Source of the DNA: Blastomussa wellsi | Taxonomy: Eukaryota; Cnidaria; Anthozoa; Scleractinia; Plerogyridae | DNA: 64,000 nt | Direction of reading: 5' to 3' | NCBI GenBank assembly: GCA_947652115.1 | Contig: OX393568.1 | Coordinates: 13,608,217-13,672,216, forward strand | Shown: one piece after another, positions 25,393 to 34,003 of the stretch | Layout: each line of letters starts with the position of its first letter | Position numbering within the stretch: position 1 is the first letter of the stretch | Notes under the pieces: model-generated | The model's database searches: none | What the model was told of the DNA's origin: nothing | The model's input: only the letters and a program-made list of their open reading frames with translations | Translations under genes and position numbers: made by a program

Positions 25393-28300
25393 TAATATTT
25401 AATATTTCTATAGTGCCTTTTACAACGAAAGATCAAAAGCTGTAGTCTTGATTACGAAACAATAAGTTACCAAGCACAGAAAAAACATAATTAAAAGTTC
25501 AGAAAATTGAGGACTGGAAAATTAGTATTGCCCACAGATATAGTCCAGCTTTTTTAAAAGTACACATATGCAGATACATCAACAACAAATACAAAATAAA
25601 GAAATTACTTTATTAGTGACAGGTCAGTGTATTCTCTACTTGCACAAATGCCATAATACACCTCTTTTACCCCCCAAAAGTTTGCATAATCTAAAACTGT
25701 TACAATGCCTATGCAATTTTTTTTTTTGGGGGGGGGGGGGTAGAAGCAGTGTATTATGGAATTGTGCAAGTAGAGAATGACTCACTTTGAAACTAGAAAT
25801 ACCTTTCACGACTAGATCTGAATCCTCATTGTTTGGAGTTGTCAAAGGAACGCGTCTTCGTGGAGTCACTTGAACATGGTCATCGTCATCACTATCACTC
25901 AGTGGCACAATATTTTCAAATGAACCTGTAGTTGACACATATTCCAGCAGATTTTTAAAGATGTATTACAACATCATATTTCCAAATCGTTAAGCTGTAT
26001 AAACCTTACACTCCCTTGCAGTCTTCCAGATAAGAGGGGGTTCTCAGGTCTAAAACCCGACTAGGTTTCCTGACCCAACAAATGAATTGAAAACTTATAA
26101 TGATTTGTTGGGCACAGTGGGGATTTGACCCGTTTCAATAATTTGTATGCACCTTGCCTCAAAAACTGGAACCCTGCCTTATCAATAATTATTCAACAGG
26201 TCAGCTTCTTAGTACATAATATTATGGCTCCTCAAGTTTTCACTAGCTTTCTTTCAAGGCAAACCAGTCTACATGTATTTTATATATTTATTACTTATTT
26301 ATTACCGGCCTTATGTGCTACCGAGCACGAAGAGGATTAAGTAAGTAAGTACTGTCTGAAAACAGGGGCATACAGGTCTTGTGTCAACTGTCTGACAACA
26401 GGGGCATGTCATTTTTTGGGGGTTGAAAAGAAGAAATAAATAAATATGAACAGTGGTTTTGTCTAACTTTCTTTTCCTTACCCTCCCACCCAACTTTCCC
26501 TCTCACCTTCACCTTTCCCCTCCCTTACATCTGACATACTACCTACCACCCTCCCTCCCAGGTTTATCGCTCAATTTATCGCTCAGTGGCCATCCAGTAT
26601 GAACGCCATTTATGACAAAAAGATAAATATATAAATGTAGACCAAAATGCTAATATTCGTACCAGACCAATAAATCAATGTTGTCCATGTAACATAAGTA
26701 TACATCATAAACTGGCATGCGGCACCTATAAGTTGAACCCCAAATTATTCATGTTATGATTGCGACAAATCGGCTGCGACAGAAATATATGTTATGAGCA
26801 TGCGTTCTCAATCCAGTGCGACTGCAGCTCTAGAATTCCCGCCAGTATTCCAATTTCTCTATGTTTACTGTAAGGACGTGTCAGGCAGCAGTGGTTCTTC
26901 GCCTTCTCCTCCAGCGATGCTAGGTCCGCAGTCATCCATCGATGAATTAGTTTCAGGATTATTTGAAAACCATCATTTTCTAGGTGTCTGCTTGCTCCAA
27001 AAGCGAAGGTAATTCTCAAAGAAAACTGTCTGACCCTGTCTGAATAATTTGGGGTTGACAACTTATAGATGCCGCATAGTTTATGACGTATATTTATGTT
27101 ATAATGACAACACAGCATTTTGGTCTACATTTATATAGTTATCTTTCTGTCATAAATGGCATTCCATACTCCAGACCACTCTAACCACTTGACCATGAAT
27201 TCCCTTATGCAAATGTCACCCAAACTTGTTCATATTATACATTTCTGGTCCCAGACTTCCATATTCCTTCTTAAATACATGTATTTGGAAAAATTAAACC
27301 TGTAACAAAAATTTTAAACTGGTTTTAAAAAAATTAAACCAGAGGTAAAAATTGAACTGCAACATTTAAGCATTGGGAACTTGACAGAGAAGACTGACTA
27401 GCCTGGGCTATTGACAGGAATTATTTCTTTGCCCACTCCATAGTGGAATAATAATGCAGGCCTGGGACTTTTATAATATTTCTAAAGCACCATAATCAGT
27501 TTGAACAGGAATCAAACCACTTGAACCAGATGTGGCAATGATTAAGAATATTAATCGACAGTCATATTGTACTGACTAGCAGTTCAATTCCTCTTGAAAC
27601 TTATGATGAATGCTTCATCTCAAACATGATCAAATTTTTTAACCTTGAACCTTGAACCAACTATTAAATTAATAATGGCCAATAGTTCTACAAACATCAT
27701 GTATTTTAATTTTTTAATACTTACTATCATTGTGAGTAGCTCTTGACTGTACTGGAGAACTGTGATGACCATCCGTGACACTAGCATGAGGAGGAGATCT
27801 GGAGAGTGCCTCTGTAAATACATACATCTGTAATATGAAGAACTCTATATAGAATGGATGTATTGATTACAAAGCAAAAAGGCCTATCGAGTACATTTTG
27901 CACCTGATGTCATTTCTTCAGGTAAAATTAGCCAGTTACAGAAGGATGAACATGACATGGTGCACACATGAGGCATTTGCAGTATGCGCTAGTATTAAGA
28001 TGTGCTAACAATTGGTGTGTGCACCCTTAACAGATGGAATGCACAGGCTGTACATACTGAACTAAACATGTTTCGGATCATATTGGGAATCTCAGATGCA
28101 TAGCTCACCTTCCTGTGCTGCAATTGACTCTAATTTTGCCAAAAGGGAGCCTCTAACTTTATTCAGTTCAGGGACATCTAAACTGTCCTTGAGATACTTA
28201 TAAGGACTGATTCTTTTCTGTTCTGCAGATGGTGGGTGGTTTGGTGACACATATAACCTATTAAGAAAAATACATTAGATGCCAACCTGAAAAAATTGAA

Positions 28301-30231
28301 ATCAGGGGGACTACCAATTTTGCATCCTGATACCTCTTCACAGTCTTCAAACAGAGTTAAAAATATTAGTGCTCTGCCAATTGATCAACAAAAATGTGTT
28401 CAATATTTCAAAGTTAGAGTAAAAACTTGTATTACAAGCATTTTCTTTCGTATCCGGGAGATTTGGTGACCCATATGTGAGACAGGCAGATTCATTCTGT
28501 ATCCGGGAGAACTGGCATGAATGTTATTTTCTAGAGCTTAGGCATGTTTATGATATACACATTACCACCATGTGACTTGATGTAAAGTACATGGAATAAT
28601 TAATTAGCTGTGCGGCCATAGGCCTTGGCGTAGCTCTTGCTATACACAAGACTTACGACAGTGCTCACACTTCTGATGCCATGCAAGGTTATCTCTCTAT
28701 TAGCTTAAGGTTTACTCCAATAACAGCTACCCAAAACCAACAACATTTTTGACAACTTGGTCACAGTTCAAATACCGGTACTGTCACCATTTTACCAATA
28801 TCTTTTTAGTGTAGGTGGGTAATAGCATTTTTACATTTCAACTGATAATATAATTATATTTATATTTCATGTCCATATTTTTATTTAAAATAGCTACTTT
28901 ATTGTCATTTTATTACTTTTTTACATGAGCCTTTGGCTTGGACATTGAGGGCAACCTTGTCCCATGTCATGACATTGGATGATCGATTGTAGCTAATGAT
29001 GGTAAACATAGGTCTGTTGTGCAATGTGACCTTGGAGCACCAACTGACAAATATAATGCTGATAATCCAACCTTCAGGATAGCCTCCAGTGCAAGCCTTA
29101 TTCAGGGGATTGTGTTATACACCTGCTTAACCGCGACCAACATTCCTTTCCGCCACTTAGCCAATCAGATTTTACCTACTAAAATCCGGAAAGCTGACCT
29201 CCCCGTTCACCTTGACTGTACAACGCCTCTCCCACCCAAGACACGATTATGAGATCAGAGACGATTGATCTTGCTCCAAGTCAACGATTTCTCTAGCAAA
29301 TTCATTTAGATGAAAGCAAGTTCTGAATTTGGAAAGAGAAACTTACTTGCTAAAGGGAAGAGAGATACATTCGTTAATTTATCGACTGGCTATGGTAAGT
29401 CGCTTGTTTATCAAGCTTTGCCTTCAGTGTGTTCGACAGTCTCCACTTTTCAGACTCTAAATGAATCCCCCCCCCCTCACCGCCACAATAATTTAATGTA
29501 TATATTATGTATATTATTTTAATAGCGATATTTCTTGTTTACAAACATTGACATCACATTTCTTTTGATATTCAAATTTTCCAAACACATAACAAACTGT
29601 TTCAACAGCCAATTAGGTTCTGGTTAGCACATTAATAACAATGGGTGACATCACGAGAAACATCGCTATAGAGGAATGATGTTTAGAAGTTTTAGTACGA
29701 GTACCACAAGTTTTAAGGGTGCTCTGTGCCTTAAGAGCAACTCAACACGGTTCTCGTTCGTACTGACGTCTTGTAATACGGCAATGACGTTTATATAGAA
29801 TGAAATTTGTCGCTTGTTTTTGCCTTTTGAATAAATATCTGATCTTGACTTCGTACATCCTCGGTGCCATAATAGCTGAATGACTGTATTTGTAAAATAT
29901 ATTTGATGCTACGCTCAAATTTAACCTTGCTTACTTTGTAGTTTGGTTCTGGTCGAATTCCAAGACACGTACGTAGCAAAGTACTATTATGTTAAAGAAA
30001 TATTTACCACGTATCTTCATCTTCTTCTACCATTGCGTTTAAATCCAATAAAGGAACATCATCCAAATTTAGCTTGACTTTTACCATGTTGTCTACACCA
30101 ATTACTCTGTTGGATACTCGCGGCCGGTTATCAGTATTTTTCAATTGAGCATTCTGTTCCTCCAGCCGCTTTACCATCTCCTGCAGTCGCTTGATGTCAG
30201 AGCCAGTAGATTTCCGCAATTCTGCGCTCAT
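14135..30231 (-). CDS. SLAIN2: SLAIN-family microtubule regulator, 15 exons, 529 aa
   Basis: SLAIN proteins sit at microtubule plus ends and recruit the polymerase ch-TOG through EB proteins. Exons in coding order: 30008-30231, 28109-28257, 27725-27811, 25803-25925, 25174-25221, 22875-23000, 21817-21864, 20447-20545, 17969-18022, 17553-17600, 17254-17358, 16096-16149, 15930-16004, 15712-15771, 14135-14424. They sum to 1590 nt with every phase agreeing. Exon 1 starts MSAELRKSTGSDIKRLQE, then the coiled coil KRLEEQNAQLK and an acidic region crossing into exon 2 as DEDTWLYVSP, matching SLAIN1/2. Exon 2 also has YKYLKDSLDVPEL and RGSLLAKLE, like the conserved SLAIN block. The last exon has VRRRSLPQTP, echoing the vertebrate RRSLPAP end. 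Exons 4-13 are repeats of two small types and have no vertebrate match I recall. A more upstream in-frame ATG exists, but the chosen start fits the family. SLAIN1 versus SLAIN2 is not resolved. The last exon might instead splice at CCAAG/GTATGA. Confidence 0.85.
14808..15368. mobile_element. MITE with TTTTCACGTGACGTCA ends, copy A
   Basis: It starts GGTTTTCACGTGACGTCA and ends GCGTGACGTGAAAACC. The interior contains CCGGCCGCCATGTTGG and a segment also found, in the opposite orientation, at 23370-23942. It lies in a SLAIN intron between the last two exons; ORFs inside are not genes. Confidence 0.7.
16096..17600 (-). repeat. SLAIN exon block, copy 2 (exons 10-11-12)
   Basis: Three exons of 48, 105 and 54 nt encode GSLKRRGESPQPQVSL, a unit ending DNDGIVPRRRGQVSQEQEDL, and GPLRRRGGAPQARQPITA. 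Each is closest to its counterpart in copy 1. That means the three-exon block was duplicated in tandem, rather than single exons being copied one at a time. Confidence 0.8.
18514..18600. mobile_element. Hairpin repeat in SLAIN intron
   Basis: Arms of about 29 bp at 18522-18550 and 18564-18592 pair with few mismatches (CGTCCCCAGAACCCGC against GCGGGCTCTGGGGACA). It is likely a short foldback repeat. The next 200 bases hold CCCCCGGGCA words resembling the ends of the element at 36794-37567. Confidence 0.55.
18601..20446. other. Long SLAIN intron 8, no exon seen
   Basis: Nothing coding was recognised. The stretch holds a (CATC)n tract at about 20327-20344 and AT-rich unique-looking sequence. 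A further repeat around 18670-18790 has C-rich words. Confidence 0.4.
21180..21448 (+). mobile_element. Possible LINE 3' tail ending in (GTT)n
   Basis: An AT-rich stretch ends TACAATAAAG followed by five or more GTT repeats. That is the usual look of a CR1/L2-type non-LTR element 3' end. No coding part was found upstream, so this is a truncated insertion at best. Confidence 0.4.
23370..23942. mobile_element. MITE with TTTTCACGTGACGTCA-like ends, copy B
   Basis: It begins CAGCGTTTTCACTCACGTGAC and ends TGACGTCACATGAAAACGCT. It shares interior sequence around CAACATGGCGGCCGGGAA with copy A at 14808-15368, inverted. It lies in the SLAIN intron between exons 5 and 6. Confidence 0.7.
24096..24253. 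mobile_element. Palindromic repeat rich in GGTTTAAA
   Basis: The left arm TGTTGTGGTTTAAATTTATC pairs with the right arm ending AAAATTAAACCACAACA, and the interior AAACCAGTTTGATGTTGACT pairs in part with the other side. A related half-site lies at about 27295-27365. It is a foldback element in a SLAIN intron. Confidence 0.6.
25358..25400. repeat. (AAT)n microsatellite
   Basis: About 13 tandem AAT units with one AAC interruption. The sequence after it (TTCTATAGTGCCTTTTACAA) has the look of a SINE or LINE tail. Confidence 0.8.
25630..25778. mobile_element. Inverted-repeat MITE next to SLAIN exon 4
   Basis: ATTCTCTACTTGCACAAATG at the left pairs with CAATTGTGCAAGTAGAGAAT-like sequence at the right. 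The centre has a poly-T/poly-G run. It ends only about 25 bases from the splice donor of exon 25803-25925. Confidence 0.65.
26585..27185. mobile_element. MITE of about 600 bp with long inverted repeats
   Basis: Arms include GCCATTTATGACAAAAAGAT against its inverse near 27160, then AAATGTAGACCAAAATGCT, then a second inner pair around GTTGAACCCCAAATTATTCA. It lies in a SLAIN intron. ORFs on both strands inside (26792-27118) look incidental. Confidence 0.7.
29310..29450 (+). pseudogene. RecQ-like helicase fragment (motif I)
   Basis: About 45 in-frame codons give KRDTFVNLSTGYGKSLVYQA followed by LPSVC. This is the Walker A region (TGYGKS) of RecQ-type helicases as often found in invertebrate mobile or repeated genes. 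Nothing of the rest of the helicase is present. It lies in SLAIN intron 1 on the opposite strand and is best read as a dead fragment. Confidence 0.6.
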
Positions 30232-30533
30232 GTTACATTCGTGACGTGAAGCCTTGCTATTCCAACAATGCCCTGCCGCGAATAAAGAGAATAATACTGC
30301 ACCCCAAACTTTGATATCATTTGATTTGGCCCAATTAATAACTTGATCAAAGTTAGTTTCGAATGCAGTGAAGCCCACGAACATTTTGCACAGCTGAAGG
30401 TTACTGGTAACATCTTGGTATAAGATTTAACAAATTGACGTCAATTAACTAAAACCCGGCGAAACCACCGAAACTACCGAAATGATACGGCCGAAACCAC
30501 CGAAACAGACGAAACAAGCATTGATGTGAAGTG

Positions 30534-30603
30534 TTATTCATATCTGAACTGCGGATGTAGATGAAAGTGAGGAATGATCATCCTGAAAAAATCAGGGCTT
30601 CAA
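30534..30603 (-). mobile_element. tRNA-derived SINE, tail part (interrupted copy)
   Basis: Minus-strand tail with CATCTACATCCGCAGTTC and GAAGCCCTGATTTTTTCAGG. It stops at TTCAA (30599-30603), where a palindromic element is inserted, and resumes at 31971. The same tail is seen in the copy at 50615-50892. Confidence 0.7.
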
Positions 30604-31367
30604 GTTATACCACAGGAAGCCCAAGCTCACATTGTGATCAGGATCATATTGCATAATAGCTGTCATGTATGGGAATATTTTACGACACCTTTTAGCAAAC
30701 CGAAATACTGCCAAATCTTAAATAAATTGCCTTACCTTACTTTCACTGTGTTTTTATTCTTATGTGAACGCTTACTTTGCCGATTCTTGGCCATTTAGGC
30801 GAGTTATCGCTTTCTGGGTTCCCCACTACAAAGAAAAGAACAAGGCTGCACACTCCAGTTCGGAACGCCCGACGAGCCAAGCGAAAAATCCCAGCTTAAA
30901 ATGGTCAAACGGCCTCAAATCCATCGCGAATTCCAAGAAGAGATGTTCAAGTTTCATTTTAACTCAACAACACTGTCCAGGCTCTGTCATCGATGCCAAG
31001 CGGCCGTTTGCTTTAAAAAATCCAAGGTAAAAAGATCTCCATTGTTCCTGTACACGCTCGTCACGACACACGACCGTTAAAAAACGACTCGGTAACCCCG
31101 CCTCGATAATCGTCCTGAGGGGACCGGGGGAGTCAAACAAAACTTGTTGAGAGCAATGGTGTGGTGTGGTTACGGTGTGGTACTCCGGTGAGGTATAACA
31201 ATATAATTTGGTTTTATCAACTGGGTCGATAATGTCAATTGGCCACCGTAAAGAGCGAATCCGCTCCGACGAAGGGCTAACGCTCGAAACGTCAGCACTT
31301 GAATCTCTTTACGGTGGCCAATTGACATTATCGACCCAGTTGATAAAACCAAATTATATTGTTATAC

Positions 31368-31412
<45 letters not shown>

Positions 31413-31970
31413 CTATTCATCCGGTGAGGTATAGTTTGTTAATGAGGCGGGGTTACCAAGAAGATTTTTAACGGTCGTGTGTCGTGACGAGCGTGTACAG
31501 GCACAATGGAGACCTTTTTACCTTGGATTTTTTAAAGCACACGGCCGCTTGGCATCGATGACAGAGCCTGGACTGAGTTGTTGTTGAGTTAAAATGAAAC
31601 TTGAACATCTCTTCTTGGAATTCGCGATAGATTTGAGACCGTTTGACCATTTTAAGCTGGGATTTTTCGCTTGGCTCGTCGGGCGTTCCGAACTGGAGTG
31701 TGCAGCCTTGTTCTTTTCTTTGTAGTGGGGAACCCAGAAAGTGATAACTCGCCTAAATGGCCAAGAATCGGCAAAATAAGCGTTCACACAAGAAGAAAAG
31801 CACAGGAAAGTAAGGTAAGGCAATTTTATTTAAGATTTGGCAGTATTTCGGTTTGCTAAAAGGTGTTGTAAAATATTCCCATACAAACCCTTATATTTTT
31901 GCCATGACAGCTATTATGCAATATGATCATGATCACAACGTGAGCTTGGGCTGCCTGTGGTTATACTTAG
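30604..31970. mobile_element. 1.4-kb palindromic DNA element with TTCAA target duplication
   Basis: Arms of about 480-500 bp run 30604-31090 and, inverted, 31440-31970. Termini GTTATACCACAGG and CCTGTGGTTATACTTAG are flanked by TTCAA on each side. Removing it restores a continuous SINE. Both arms contain the same coding-like string (RPTSQAKNPSLKWSNGLKSI in one orientation), so these ORFs are mirror copies. A hammerhead-bearing element sits in its loop. Confidence 0.8.
31198..31419 (+). mobile_element. Hammerhead-bearing foldback retroelement, copy 1
   Basis: A 222-bp insertion is flanked by a perfect 14-bp target duplication, TCCGGTGAGGTATA (31184-31197 and 31420-31433). The left part, ATATAATTTGGTTTTATC onward, is the inverse of the region before the right end. 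The right end reads CAGTTTCTTTAGAAAC then CCCCCTCTATTC. At 31262-31297 there is CCGACGA, a stem, CGAAAC and GTC: a type I hammerhead layout with one core change. Long variable target duplications and a 5' inversion fit Penelope-like or related retroelements. Confidence 0.75.
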
Positions 31971-32165
31971 TTCAACGGGATTCGAACCCGTGACCTCCGC
32001 GATTCCGGTGCGATGCTCTACCAACTGAGCGTATGAAGCCACACATTGGGAGCGAGGTCAATTTAATGAGTTCATATTTTCCCGTGAGGAGTGAAAGAAT
32101 GTAAAGTCTATGAAATAATTCATATTTGAACTGCGGATGTATATACGAAACTTTGAAAGCGAAGA
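31971..32165 (-). mobile_element. tRNA-derived SINE, head part (interrupted copy)
   Basis: Reading on the minus strand, GGCTTCATACGCTCAGTTGG starts a tRNA-like head with box A, and GGGTTCGAATCCCGTTGAA forms box B. Acceptor halves GGCTTCA and TGAAGCC would pair in the uninterrupted element. Upstream of the head lies another copy of the CATCCGCAGTTCAAATATG motif, so the unit is bracketed by direct repeats, as at 50615-50892. Confidence 0.7.
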
Positions 32166-32820
32166 ATCATGAATGATCATCGCAAGAACGAGCAAAAACA
32201 CAGCGAGCGAAGCGCTAGCGGGTGCCTCACGCGCTGGAGTCCAGTTCTCTCACGATTCATTCACCGCGTTCGCCTGTGAACAGTCTATTGACTTTTGTAA
32301 GAGAACCATGCAGTTCATTTTTCATGGTCAAAACGGCTAGCGGTATGGTTCGCGGGCACGTACGACGACGACTGCGAGACGACACGACGAAATCGCGCAA
32401 GAAGCCACTAAAACGAGGCTTTTGGTGTTTCGCGTGCTTTCCATTGCTTACCGCGCGTGGCCTAGACAGCCGATATGTGACGTCAAGTCAGCAAACTGTT
32501 TATGAACACTTTTGTTGCCGTGTTGAACTGACAAAACAGCAGTTTTCAAGCATTTTTGGAGGGCTATATGAAGCTAAGTGTTGATTTTTCATTTTTTCAG
32601 AGCTTGTTTTGCTACTTGCTTGACTTGGTATATGGCGCTCGTCCCAGTGCTCCGGACCTCCAGCGGTCAAGTACTCCTCCCCCCACCCGGGAAAACTTTC
32701 AATCTTGAAGAACAGACGCTGCCTGGCTTGAAAGAAGTAGAAGCTCTAAAACAGCAAGGCGAGGAAAACCACCTTCGGTTTGCCGAATTGGAAGGCGAAA
32801 ATGGGAAACGGCTTCACTAA

Positions 32821-34003
32821 GGGACGGACAATTAGAAAAGGGGGGTGGGAAAAAACAAAAAAAAAATTCATGCAAGGGAAAATGCCAAGAAAAGAATTCG
32901 GGCAAAGAAGAAACTAAAGAAAACAATTCATGCAGAAGGAAGGTCCAATTGTGACTTTCTATTAAAAATAATTCGTATTCAAAATATTCTTTTGTATAAA
33001 AAAGTGACAGGCCAAACACGACTTCCGTTGGTCGCTAAATGAATTTTAGCCTTTACTGATTACAGTGGAGGATTTTATGCTTTGTTAAGTGCCGTTTAAT
33101 AGTATCTTAATGCCATCGTGTTTGCTAGCTCTGTGGTATTTGGTTAGGTTTATTGGCTCGTTTTCTGCTTTAAGATCTTTTGTAGCCTTAGAAAATGTTA
33201 ATTTTGCGATCTTTTAGTCGGATCAGTAGATTTCTCTGTCAGTGACCTTTTGTTTATTGCAAGCTTCTGGTTAGCTTGTACGATAGTCTTTATCACATTA
33301 ACGAAGGTATAAGATCCGAGTCTTTTCCAGGCTACTGTTGTCTCAAAACATCAAGAGTTGTATCTTAGTTTCAGCTAACTGAAAACTGCACCTCCATTGC
33401 CATGATATGGCAAATGTCTCATGCTACAGTATTTCTAAAGCAAGACTCGAGTTTCAGTCCTTCAGTGGACCTCATCAGTTGCTCCTATGGTAAAGTCTCT
33501 GCATGTTGATTTGGATTTCTCTTTGCCGCTTATATATTCGTACGAAGGATCGAAGATCTGTGCTCTAATTGGTCATGTAATTTGACCAATAGCTTAAATG
33601 TAGTTTCGATCCGTTCTGTGTTGTGTTTGTTGAGAAGGCTATTTTTCGCATTTTATGACCTTAGAAGGTCTATTCTGACGCCAAAAGATGGATCTGTTTC
33701 AACTGTGCGAAAGTCGTGTCTCATATAGTGAAATGAATCTGAGATTCATTTGGTATCTATCGCACAGCAAGCGTTTAAAATTTGATCTGTTGTGAGTGTA
33801 GAATAAGTTATAAAGCACAAAAACATAGATAATGAATCAAGATTTCGCTGTTCAAATAAAGCAATATTTGTCTGAAAAAAAACATTCGTGCAGAGGGTGT
33901 CACCTGAAAAAAAATCCTGCACAAGCAGTGAGCGAAAAAAAAAAATTAGTGCAAGCTGAAAATTCCCCCCCCCCCCCCCATCACTTTTCCAATGGTCCGT
34001 CCC
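32821..34003. mobile_element. 1.2-kb DNA element with TAA duplication (PIF/Harbinger-like)
   Basis: Inverted ends GGGACGGACAATTAGAAAAG and, inverted, GGGACGGACCATTGGAAAAG are flanked by TAA on both sides. A three-base TWA duplication is typical of PIF/Harbinger elements. Near both ends there are A-rich tandem pieces containing ATTCGTGCA or ATTCATGCA. No transposase was seen, so it is non-autonomous. Confidence 0.65.

Noticed and set aside
26792..27118. Opposing ORFs as a gene in SLAIN intron 3
   Set aside because: They lie wholly inside an inverted-repeat MITE and have no recognisable domain.
30764..31823. Two nearly identical ORFs on opposite strands (RPTSQAKNPSLKWSNGLKSI)
   Set aside because: They are mirror copies in the arms of the palindromic element, not two genes. 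Each is also interrupted before any recognisable domain.
31971..32045. A minus-strand tRNA gene
   Set aside because: Boxes A and B are present, but U33 is missing, the anticodon stem has mismatches and the sequence is part of a SINE unit with a shared tail.
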